64,000 bases of DNA, taken from the NCBI RefSeq assembly GCF_013114835.1, contig NZ_JAAVLW010000001.1, positions 682,001 to 746,000 of the forward strand. Direction: 5' to 3'. The position numbers were made by a program, and so were the translations under genes. The DNA is from Bradyrhizobium archetypum. Lineage in GTDB: Bacteria > Pseudomonadota > Alphaproteobacteria > Rhizobiales > Xanthobacteraceae. Below the pieces are notes generated by a model. It was not told the origin of the DNA. It worked only from the letters and a program-made list of their open reading frames with translations, and ran no database searches. This document shows positions 1 through 7,329 of the stretch, piece by piece (the stretch's first letter is position 1; every line of letters begins with the position of its first letter).

Positions 1-47
1 TCATCGACGATCTCGGCCAGGCGCTCCGCGCATCGCAGAAGGTTTGA
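1..47 (+). CDS. C-terminal end of an upstream gene (partial)
   Basis: An open frame enters from the left edge and ends in TGA at 45-47, coding for the tail IDDLGQALRASQKV. It stops 3 nt before the ATG of the next gene, spacing typical of an operon. Too little is visible to name the product. Confidence 0.45.
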   Translation, partial: IDDLGQALRASQKV

Positions 48-50
48 ACC

Positions 51-836
51 ATGCAGCTTTCCGTCAATGGCGTTGATACGTTCGTCGCGACCGGCGGCCG
101 GCCGTTCGATCCGACGCTGCCCGCCGTCGTGATGCTGCATGGCGCCGGCTTCGATCATTCGACCTGGGCGCTGCACAGCCGCTGGTTCGCCCATCACGGC
201 CATTCGGTGCTGGCGCCCGATTTGCCGGGCCATGGCCGTTCGGAAGGCAGTCCGCTGCCGACGATCGCTGACATGGCCGATTGGACTGCGGCCCTGCTCG
301 ACGCGGCGGGCGCGCCGAAGGCGAAGCTGGTCGGCCATTCGATGGGATCGCTGATTGCTTTGGAGACCTCGGCGCGGCATCCCAACAAGGTTTCCAGTCT
401 CAGCCTGATCGGCACTGCCGCGACGATGACGGTCGGGCCCGATCTGCTCAAGGCCGCTGAGGTCAACAATCCCGATGCGATCGACATGGTTTCCATCTGG
501 GGTCTCGGCTTCAAGGCCGAGCTCGGCGGCAGCCTCGCGCCGGGACTGTGGATGCATCAGGGCGCGCAGCGCGTGCTGCAGCAGACGCGGCCGGGCGTGC
601 TCTACAGCGACCTCAACGCCTGCAACACGTATCAGAACGCCCTCGCCGCTGCTGCGCAGGTCAATGTGCCCGTGACCTTCATTCTCGGCGAGCGCGACAT
701 GATGACGCCTGCAAAGGGCGGCAAGGCGCTCGCCGCGGCAACGCCGAATGCGCGGATCGTCGTCGTTCCCGGCGCCGGCCACATGATCATGGCCGAGGCG
801 CCCGACGAATTGCTGGCGGCGCTGCGGCTGGGGTAG
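51..836 (+). CDS. alpha/beta hydrolase
   Basis: A 261-residue soluble serine hydrolase of the alpha/beta fold, probably an esterase or lactonase. The oxyanion-hole motif HGAG lies at residues 30-33, and the nucleophile elbow GHSMG puts the catalytic Ser at 97. The acid is likely in GERDMMTP near residue 220 and the His in GAGHM near 245. It has no signal peptide, so it is cytoplasmic. It starts 3 nt after the preceding stop, so it is probably the last gene of an operon that begins outside the window. The fold resembles 3-oxoadipate enol-lactonase and related esterases, but the sequence alone does not fix the substrate. A palindromic repeat follows the stop. Confidence 0.85.
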   Translation: MQLSVNGVDTFVATGGRPFDPTLPAVVMLHGAGFDHSTWALHSRWFAHHGHSVLAPDLPGHGRSEGSPLPTIADMADWTAALLDAAGAPKAKLVGHSMGSLIALETSARHPNKVSSLSLIGTAATMTVGPDLLKAAEVNNPDAIDMVSIWGLGFKAELGGSLAPGLWMHQGAQRVLQQTRPGVLYSDLNACNTYQNALAAAAQVNVPVTFILGERDMMTPAKGGKALAAATPNARIVVVPGAGHMIMAEAPDELLAALRLG

Positions 837-859
837 CGGTCATACACCCCGCTTCCCCC

Positions 860-1026
860 ATCCTCCCCTGGAGGGGGAGGATCGGTTCGCATGCAATGCG
901 AACCGAGGTGGGGTGACGGTCGCTCCACATCCGACAGCGTCCGTGTCGAGAGACTGTCACCCCGCCCCGTCTCGCATTGCGCTTCGCTCCATGCGAGCCG
1001 ACCCGCCCCCTCAAGGGGCGGGTGAG
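860..1026. repeat. intergenic palindromic repeat (REP-like)
   Basis: The stretch has two self-complementary halves: GGTTCGCATGCAATGCGAACC in the left half (a 21-nt hairpin spanning 883-903) and a degenerate TCTCGCATTGCG/ATGCGAG pair in the right half, with GC-rich outer arms. It sits between two converging genes and could end transcription in both directions. No second copy is in the window. Confidence 0.6.
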
Positions 1027-1035
1027 TCCCAATCG

Positions 1036-2055
1036 TCACTGCTTCACCGGCTTCCGCTCCACCGGATGGATATCAATGCCGCGCAGCCTTCCCATCCGCA
1101 GCACGTCCATCGCGAGGGTGCGGCCGATGCGGTCGCGGTCGAGAGCGCGGATCAGATCGTCGACGCCGTTGATCTCGACGCCGTCGAGCTTGATCACGAC
1201 ATCGCCCGGCAATAGTCCCGCCTTCGCCGCCGGGCTGTCCGGCTCGATCTGCGCCAGCAGCGCACCCATCGTGTTGTCGACGCCGGCGACCACCGCGTGG
1301 CGCCGCGGGACCGGCGCGGTCTGGCCAGCGACGCCGATATAGGCGCGGCGGACATAACCGTGACGGATGATCTCCGATAGCACGAACTGCGCGGTGTTGC
1401 TGGCGACGGCAAAGCAGATGCCCTGCGCGCCGCTGATGATCGCGGTGTTGATGCCGATCACCTCCGATGACGACGACACCAGCGGCCCGCCGGAATTGCC
1501 AGGATTGAGTGCGGCATCGGTTTGGATCACGTCCTCGATGGTCCGGCCGCTCACCGAGCGGATCGAGCGGCCGAGCGCCGACACCACGCCGGCGGTGACC
1601 GTCGACTCGAAGCCGAGCGGATTGCCGATCGCGACCACGAGCTGGCCACGGCGCAGGCTCTTGGAATTGCCGAGCGAGGCGTAGCGCAGATCGCGCGCAC
1701 CGTCCGCGCGCAGCAGCGCCAGGTCGGTATCGGGATCGACGCCGAGCACGTGAGCATCGGTGACGAAGCCTTCGGTATCGCGCAGGCGGATCACTTTCGC
1801 CGAGCCGACCACATGGCTGTTGGTCAGCACGAGGCCATCGGGCGAGATCACGATACCCGAACCAAGCCCGCCGCGCTCGCGCGCACTGCGCACTTTCGGC
1901 CCGGTTTCGACGCGCACGACCGCAGGACCGACCCGCTCGGTCACGTCGATCACAGCATTGGAATAGGCATCGAGCAGAACCCGGTCGTCCGGGGCAGGCT
2001 CGGTCGTTCGCGGCGACAGATCGTCATCGGCGGTATCTGAGGTAAAATCCAACAT
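1036..2055 (-). CDS. HtrA/DegP-like trypsin-family serine protease with PDZ domain
   Basis: A 339-residue S1C protease. The catalytic triad reads His81 (TNSHVV), Asp111 (DPDTDLALL) and Ser188 (NPGNSGGPLV). A single C-terminal PDZ domain covers about residues 245-330 (PDSPAAKAGLLPGDVV). Family members are usually periplasmic and degrade or refold damaged proteins. This one begins MLDFTSDTADDDLSP, which is acidic and has no signal peptide or membrane anchor, so a cytoplasmic location is likely unless the start is wrong. The AAGGAA ribosome site just upstream of 2055 supports this start. It lies 82 nt downstream of the GMC oxidoreductase partner gene on the same strand and may be co-transcribed. 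One PDZ and the short length resemble DegS/HhoB-type proteins rather than DegP. Confidence 0.87.
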   Translation of the reverse strand: MLDFTSDTADDDLSPRTTEPAPDDRVLLDAYSNAVIDVTERVGPAVVRVETGPKVRSARERGGLGSGIVISPDGLVLTNSHVVGSAKVIRLRDTEGFVTDAHVLGVDPDTDLALLRADGARDLRYASLGNSKSLRRGQLVVAIGNPLGFESTVTAGVVSALGRSIRSVSGRTIEDVIQTDAALNPGNSGGPLVSSSSEVIGINTAIISGAQGICFAVASNTAQFVLSEIIRHGYVRRAYIGVAGQTAPVPRRHAVVAGVDNTMGALLAQIEPDSPAAKAGLLPGDVVIKLDGVEINGVDDLIRALDRDRIGRTLAMDVLRMGRLRGIDIHPVERKPVKQ

Positions 2056-2137
2056 GGCGAGATTCCTTCGGCCCCATCAGATGGTGGCCGGGAACCGCTT
2101 GCGCAAGGTGGGACGCATCCTGCGCAGGGCTGGCCCG

Positions 2138-2587
2138 CTAGGGCGCCCTTCTCAGCGCCCCGCCGCGTGCCTTCACGGGATCGAGCAGCGACCAATCGCC
2201 CTCGGGCAGCACATGCCCTTTCGGGAACGGGGCGCGCAGTTCGAGCCCGAGCGAGCGCAGCACGCGGTCATCGCGGTAGTAGCATTGCAGCACGACGCGG
2301 ACGAGCGTCGCCGCCGCGACACCGCCGGTGGCGCGGAACTCCGCGGCGATCGCATCGCGCCTGGCGGTATCGAGCTCGGCGAGCGGCTTTCCGGCGAGGC
2401 CCGCGAGATAGTCGAGCGCGGCGCGCACCAGCATCGTGTCACGGCCGAGCGTCGTTAGCATGTCGGCCTGAACAGCGGGATCGTCCGCACCGGGCACGTT
2501 GTATTCGTCGCTGGCGGGAATGATCATCGCGGCAATGGTGCGGAGATCGTCGCGTTGGGTCGAAGTCAATTCATTGGATACGGACAT
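2138..2587 (-). CDS. gluconate 2-dehydrogenase subunit 3-like protein
   Basis: A 149-residue protein starting MSVSNELTSTQRDDL, with the family's early motif AAMIIPASDEYNVPGA at about residues 18-33. Members are small partner subunits of membrane-associated flavoprotein (GMC) dehydrogenases. Unlike many relatives it shows no Tat signal. It begins 8 nt after the stop of the GMC oxidoreductase, so the two are almost certainly one operon and likely one enzyme complex. Longer readings upstream run into the GMC gene and lack family-like sequence, so the ATG at 2587 is preferred. Confidence 0.75.
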   Translation of the reverse strand: MSVSNELTSTQRDDLRTIAAMIIPASDEYNVPGADDPAVQADMLTTLGRDTMLVRAALDYLAGLAGKPLAELDTARRDAIAAEFRATGGVAAATLVRVVLQCYYRDDRVLRSLGLELRAPFPKGHVLPEGDWSLLDPVKARGGALRRAP

Positions 2588-2595
2588 TTGCGACC

Positions 2596-4200
2596 TCAGT
2601 CGAACAGGTTGGCAAGGCGTTGCTTCATCTGATCGGCGACGTAGAGCGCGATCGCCTGGATGGTCGAGGTCGGATTCACGCCGCCTGATGTGACGAACAC
2701 GCTTCCGTCGACGATGAAGAGATTCTTGACGTCGTGCGAGCGGCCCCATTCATTGACCACCGAGCGTGCCGGGTCGGTGCCCATCCGCGCGGTGCCGAGC
2801 AGATGCCAGCCGCCCCAGGGAATCGGGTTATTGGTGCAGATGTCGGTCGCGCCGGCGGCTTCGAGAATCTCCTTACCCCGCGCCAGTCCATGCTCCATCA
2901 TCTTCCGGCTGTTCGCGCTGATGGTGTAATCGATCTTCGGCGCAGGGATGCCGTGGCTATCCTTCAGCACGGGATCGAGCGTGACGCGGTTGTGCTCCTC
3001 GGGCAGGTCCTCGCAGATCGCGGAGACCGCGAGGCGATGGCCATTGAGCCGGCGGAATACGCGGTGATGATCCGCGCCCCACGGCAGAATGCCCTTCTGC
3101 TCGCTTGCAACAGCTTCGAACACGGGCCCCGCGCCGCGGCCGAACTGTATGCCGTAACCGCGGACGAAGCCACGGGACAGGTCGGTGTCGTAGAACTCCT
3201 TGCTCCACAGGCAGGTCGGCGGCGCGCGGTTGGAATCCGTCGGCTCCTTCACGAAGCCGTAGATCTGCGCATAGGGATGGAACATCAGGTTCTTGCCGAC
3301 CAGGCCGGATGAATTGGCGAGCCCGTTTGGGAAGCGGCCGGAAGCCGAGTTCAGGAGCAGCCGCGGCGTGCCGACGCCGTTGCAGGCGATGATGACGACC
3401 TCAGCCGGCTGGAACTGCTCGATGCCGTCCTTGTCGTAATAAACGACGCCCGACGCCATGCCATGCTCGTTGGTCAGGATCTCGCGCACGCGGCAATGGG
3501 TCTTGAGCTCGACACCGGCGCGGATCGCCTGCGGCCAATAGGTGATGTCGGTCGACGCTTTGGCGCCTTGCGCGCAGGCCGGCGTGCAATGGCCGAGATT
3601 GATGCAGCGCGCCCGGCCCTCATAGTCCATCGTCGCGACCGTCGTATCCGACGGCCACCAGTGCCAGCCGAGCTTGTTCATGGCCTTGGCAATCAGTGGC
3701 CCGGAGAGGCCGAGCGGCTGCGGCGGCATCGGCGGGTGCGTGAGCGGCGATAGCGGATCGCCCGACAGGCCTGAGACGCCCATCATCCGGTCGTTCTCCT
3801 CGAAGAACGGCACCAGCGTATCGTAGTCGATCGGCCAGTCCTCGGCGACGCCATCCAGCGTCTTCACCTTGAAGTCGGACGGATGCAGCCGCGGCCAATG
3901 CGCGGTGTACATCACCGTCGAGCCGCCGACGCCGTTGAAGTTCACGACCTTGATCGGCGAGTTGTCGTCGTTGATCGGATAGTCCTCGGGCCGGGCGCGG
4001 ACGTTCGGGCTCGTCGACCACTCGCCGTAGAATTTCGCCTCCCAGTCGCGCCCGGTGCTCGGATATTCGGACGGCTTCATCCAGCCGCCCTGGTCGAGGC
4101 AGAGGATGTGCATCCTGGTCTCGGCCAGCGACCACGCCACCGCCGCGCCGGATGCACCGGCGCCGATGATGAGGACGTCAACGGGATCGCTTTTGTTCAT
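2596..4200 (-). CDS. GMC-family FAD-dependent oxidoreductase (sugar/alcohol dehydrogenase type)
   Basis: A 534-residue flavoprotein that oxidises an alcohol or sugar substrate. The N-terminal FAD-binding motif IIGAGASG is at residues 11-18. The C-terminal GMC signature begins near 463, with the probable active-site pair His466 (GGWHLLGTARMG) and Asn509 (GGVNPTST). A Cys-containing stretch, INLGHCTPACAQGAK near residue 200, resembles the gluconate and sorbitol dehydrogenase branch of the family. No signal peptide is visible. It is followed directly by a subunit-3-like gene, the arrangement seen for two-component GMC dehydrogenases. The cytochrome c subunit that often accompanies these is absent here. 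The substrate is unknown. Confidence 0.88.
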   Translation of the reverse strand: MNKSDPVDVLIIGAGASGAAVAWSLAETRMHILCLDQGGWMKPSEYPSTGRDWEAKFYGEWSTSPNVRARPEDYPINDDNSPIKVVNFNGVGGSTVMYTAHWPRLHPSDFKVKTLDGVAEDWPIDYDTLVPFFEENDRMMGVSGLSGDPLSPLTHPPMPPQPLGLSGPLIAKAMNKLGWHWWPSDTTVATMDYEGRARCINLGHCTPACAQGAKASTDITYWPQAIRAGVELKTHCRVREILTNEHGMASGVVYYDKDGIEQFQPAEVVIIACNGVGTPRLLLNSASGRFPNGLANSSGLVGKNLMFHPYAQIYGFVKEPTDSNRAPPTCLWSKEFYDTDLSRGFVRGYGIQFGRGAGPVFEAVASEQKGILPWGADHHRVFRRLNGHRLAVSAICEDLPEEHNRVTLDPVLKDSHGIPAPKIDYTISANSRKMMEHGLARGKEILEAAGATDICTNNPIPWGGWHLLGTARMGTDPARSVVNEWGRSHDVKNLFIVDGSVFVTSGGVNPTSTIQAIALYVADQMKQRLANLFD

Positions 4201-4223
4201 TATTTTGTTCTCAACTGTCTGCC

Positions 4224-4305
4224 GTCATTGCGAGCGGAGCGAAGCAATCCATCGCTCCGCAAGCGGCGGCATGGATTGCTTCGTCGCTACGCTCCTCGCA
4301 ATGAC
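4224..4305. repeat. 82-bp palindromic repeat, copy A (short arm-loop-long arm)
   Basis: It begins GTCATTGCGAG and ends CTCGCAATGAC. The arms are 29 nt (left) and 35 nt (right), around an 18-nt loop that contains the small palindrome CCGCAAGCGG. It pairs with copy B at 4645-4726 on the other side of the GIY-YIG gene. By arm type the two copies are in inverted orientation. Confidence 0.9.
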
Positions 4306-4326
4306 GTGGATGGGTTCGGGGCAGCA

Positions 4327-4614
4327 TTATATTAGCGACTCGTAGAGGTCTTTCCATTCCGGATTCAGCGCCTCTATCAATGCAAGCTTCTTCGCCGGGC
4401 TGCCCGCCTTAATCTGCTTTTCACGCGTGATGGCTTCGATCATGCTTTCGTGCACTTGGTACCAGACCAGGATCTTGCAGCCGTACTTCTTGGAGAAGCC
4501 CTTCATGAGGCCCTCTCGATGCTCGAAGGCGCGCTTTGGTAGGTTCGCGGTTACGCCGGTGTAAAGCGTGCCATTGCGCTTGCTCGCCATGATGTAAACG
4601 CAGGACTGTTTCAT
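4327..4614 (-). CDS. GIY-YIG nuclease family protein
   Basis: A 95-residue single-domain GIY-YIG protein of the small YhbQ/UPF0213-like type. The motif appears as CVYIMAS...GTLYTGVT at residues 5-22 (VYI...YTG), followed by the family helix with Arg28 and His32 (LPKRAFEHREG) and the later Glu in AITREKQIKAG. It has no added DNA-binding domain. The gene is tightly bracketed by two copies of an 82-bp palindrome, 21 nt from one and 30 nt from the other, so gene plus repeats form a 503-bp unit. The chosen ATG follows copy B closely; upstream in-frame codons would read through the repeat. The nuclease may act on such palindromes, but that is inference. Confidence 0.88.
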   Translation of the reverse strand: MKQSCVYIMASKRNGTLYTGVTANLPKRAFEHREGLMKGFSKKYGCKILVWYQVHESMIEAITREKQIKAGSPAKKLALIEALNPEWKDLYESLI

Positions 4615-4644
4615 GATTTTTCCTTTGGTCCCCTCTCTCGCCTC

Positions 4645-4726
4645 GTCATTGCGAGGAGAGTCGCGACGAAGCAATCCATATCTCCGCAAGCGGCAAAATG
4701 GATTGCTTCGCTTCGCTCGCAATGAC
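4645..4726. repeat. 82-bp palindromic repeat, copy B (long arm-loop-short arm)
   Basis: The same terminal sequences as copy A, but with the 35-nt arm on the left and the 29-nt arm on the right. As a reverse complement its short arm differs from copy A's at 1 position and its long arm at 2, counted by eye. This makes it an inverted partner of copy A. Confidence 0.9.
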
Positions 4727-4895
4727 GGGGCGGCAGGGCGACTCCAAACTGGCAAATTCCCGCTGGCCTCAGCCATTGCTCCCCCCATCCAGCGCCGCCG
4801 CTTGCCAGGCGATCTGAACCCCGACGATAGGGGCAGATGCGGTCGCGAGTAAAGTCGACAGGCCGACGACAAACCTGCAACCCTGCCACGCGTCG

Positions 4896-6560
4896 ATGCG
4901 GGGTTTGTCGGCGGACATCGGAGCGGATAGGCTGAGCCCAAACAAGGACGTGGAGGCCACGCCGATTCCGGACTACGACGCCATCATCATCGGCGCAGGC
5001 ATGTCGGGCCTGTACCAGCTCTACCGGCTGCGCGAGCAAGGTTTCCGCGTGCGCGGGTTCGAGGCCGCGACCAATGTCGGCGGCACCTGGTATTGGAACC
5101 GCTATCCCGGCGCGCGCTTCGATTCCGAAAGCTATTCCTACGGCTACTCGTTTTCCAAGGATCTGTTGGATGAATGGGAGTGGTCGGAGCATTTTGCCGG
5201 CCAGCCGGAGACGCTGCGCTATCTCAATTATGTCACCGACAAGTTCGACCTGCGCCGCGATATCCAGTTTCGCAGCCGGGTGACGGCTGCAGTCTACGAC
5301 GAGGATTCGCGGAGCTGGAGCATCGCGCTCGAAGACGGCAGCCGTTTCAACTCGCGCTTCCTGATTACGGCGATCGGGCCGCTTTCCACACCGACGCTGC
5401 CGCGGATCGAGGGCCGCGATGATTTCAGGGGCGCCTCCTTCCACACCGCGCGCTGGCCGAAGGAGCCGGTGGATTTCGCCGGCAAGCGCGTCGCCGTGAT
5501 CGGCACCGGCGCAACGGGCGTGCAGACGATCCAGACCATTGCGAGCCAGGTCGGCCACCTCACCGTGTTTCAGCGCACGCCGAACTGGTGCGCGCCGCTG
5601 CACAACGGCAAGATCGACGCCGAGACGCAGGCGAAGATCAAGGCGGGCTATCCGGAAATCTTCGCCCGCTGCAAGGAAACGTTTGCCTGCTTCCTGCATA
5701 CGCCTGATCCGCGCGGCGCGTTCGACGTGTCGGACGAGGAGCGCGACGCGTTTTACGAAAAACTCTATGCCGAACGCGGCTTCGGCATCTGGCAGGGCAA
5801 TTTCCGCGACATACTGATCGACCGCAGGGCCAACGCCACGATCTCTGACTTCGTCGCGCGCAAGATCCGCCAGCGCGTGAAGAATCCGGTGGTCGCGGAA
5901 AAGCTGATCCCGAAAAATCACGGCTTTGGCACCCGCCGGTTGCCGCTCGAGACCTTCTATTACGAGGTCTACAACCAGGACAATGTCGAGCTGGTCGACA
6001 TCAAGGAGACGCCGATCGAGCGGATCACGCCTCTGGGGATCAAGACCAGCGAGCGGGAATACGAATTCGACATCATCATCTATGCGACGGGTTTTGATGC
6101 CATCACCGGCAGTTTCGACAAGATCGATTTTCGTGGGGTTGCCGGCGCGCGGCTGAAGGACAAGTGGAAGCACGGGCCCGAAACCTATCTCGGCATCATG
6201 GTGCATGAGTTTCCGAACATGCTGATGCTGATGGGACCGCATACCGCGCTCGGCAACATCCCGCGCAGCATCGAATACAGCGTCGACTGGGTGACCGGGC
6301 TGCTCATGTTCGCGACGGAAAAGGGACTGACGCGGCTGGAGGCGACGCCGGAGGGCGTGAAATCCTGGACCGATCACGTCAAGGCGCTCGGCGAGGGCTT
6401 GCTGTCGAACGAGGTCGATTCCTGGATGACCGGCATCAATTCCAACATCGAGGGCAAGCAGAGGCGCATCGTGGCCCGCTACAGCGGCAGCGCGCCGGCG
6501 TATCGTGCCAGATGCGACGAGGTGGCGGCGAAGGAATATGATGAGTTGAGGCTGGGGTAG
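4896..6560 (+). CDS. flavin-containing Baeyer-Villiger-type monooxygenase
   Basis: A 554-residue class B flavoprotein monooxygenase that would insert oxygen into a ketone using NADPH and FAD. The FAD motif GAGMSG is at residues 33-38. The Baeyer-Villiger fingerprint FxGxxxHxxxWP is intact as FRGASFHTARWP at 177-188, and the NADPH motif GTGATG is at 203-208. Length and motifs fit cyclohexanone/phenylacetone monooxygenases. The start is uncertain: family members usually begin shortly before DYDAIIIGAG, so an in-frame GTG at 4950 is a good alternative to the ATG at 4896. It stands alone, between the GIY-YIG element and a repeat, so context does not suggest the ketone substrate. Confidence 0.88.
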   Translation: MRGLSADIGADRLSPNKDVEATPIPDYDAIIIGAGMSGLYQLYRLREQGFRVRGFEAATNVGGTWYWNRYPGARFDSESYSYGYSFSKDLLDEWEWSEHFAGQPETLRYLNYVTDKFDLRRDIQFRSRVTAAVYDEDSRSWSIALEDGSRFNSRFLITAIGPLSTPTLPRIEGRDDFRGASFHTARWPKEPVDFAGKRVAVIGTGATGVQTIQTIASQVGHLTVFQRTPNWCAPLHNGKIDAETQAKIKAGYPEIFARCKETFACFLHTPDPRGAFDVSDEERDAFYEKLYAERGFGIWQGNFRDILIDRRANATISDFVARKIRQRVKNPVVAEKLIPKNHGFGTRRLPLETFYYEVYNQDNVELVDIKETPIERITPLGIKTSEREYEFDIIIYATGFDAITGSFDKIDFRGVAGARLKDKWKHGPETYLGIMVHEFPNMLMLMGPHTALGNIPRSIEYSVDWVTGLLMFATEKGLTRLEATPEGVKSWTDHVKALGEGLLSNEVDSWMTGINSNIEGKQRRIVARYSGSAPAYRARCDEVAAKEYDELRLG

Positions 6561-6594
6561 ATCGTAGCATATGAGCCTTCCGCACTCGGTGACT

Positions 6595-6690
6595 GTCATC
6601 CCCCGCATGCGGGGATACAGTACACTGCGGCTTCTCCGTCGAATCACTGACGTCTCTGGAATACTGGATCGCCGCCTTCGCGGGCATGAC
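6595..6690. repeat. palindromic repeat, family GTCATCCCC...GCATGAC, copy 1
   Basis: It begins GTCATCCCCCGCATGCGGGG and ends CCGCCTTCGCGGGCATGAC, with matching inner arms around TACAGTAC and ATACTGGATCG. A second copy lies at 12115-12214. It starts 34 nt after the monooxygenase stop and could act as a terminator. Confidence 0.8.
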
Positions 6691-7326
6691 GACTGAATGT
6701 GGGTTCGCATTCTCGCGACGCATTGCGCCCGAGGTTTGCTTTCAACTTCCCGCCCTCTCCAATTCAGAGGGCGCAGGGAAGACCGGGTGCGCGCCGCACC
6801 CGCGGTCTCATGTGCTGCTTGCGCATCAAGAAAATGCACACGAGCATACAGGTACAGCGGGAGCATCCCGGCCTTCCCTGCGCAATGGCTTTACGGCTTA
6901 CTTCGTGCTCTCCCCGGAGAACGGCTCTTTTGCCTCCGTCGTCGGCGGGACACTTCCCGCCCACTTAACGCCAGCACCGCGGCGTCCGAACCACACGACT
7001 TCACCGTACGCATCCGGCGCGTCCGTCTCGCACGCCATCCGCGTCCATCGCATCTCACCGCACGTTAGTGACGATGGCCAACGCCCCTCATCTGCCGCGA
7101 GACAGGCGGAGTTATGCGAGTGATTTGGGTGAAAACGAAAGCGGAATATTTTTGATTGCGGGACTTGACACGATTTCTGAAAATCAGAAGTGATTTGCCC
7201 CGTCGGACAAGTGACATACGTTGGCAGGAAGGGCAGGCAAAGCGACAGCGTGCCCACGATCAAGCAGCGTGCTCGATTGACAGATGGTGGGCACGGCGCT
7301 GTTGCACCTTTGCCCACGCTACGGAT
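6691..7326. other. 0.6-kb gene-free region, probable dispersed non-coding element
   Basis: No open frame here has convincing codon use, and competing short frames occur in all directions. Local inverted repeats occur, for example GCGCAGGGAAG against CTTCCCGC, and GGTGCGCGCCGCACC. The end, around GGTGGGCACGGCGCTGTTGC and TTTGCCCACGCTACGG, resembles a sequence I recall as common between genes in Bradyrhizobium. That is memory, not a search result. Confidence 0.45.
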
Positions 7327-7329
7327 CAG

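Noticed and set aside
4611..6866. Open frame of 751 codons on the minus strand opposite the monooxygenase
   Set aside because: The monooxygenase on the plus strand has intact FAD, fingerprint and NADPH motifs. The opposite frame has low-complexity Arg/Asp-rich sequence.
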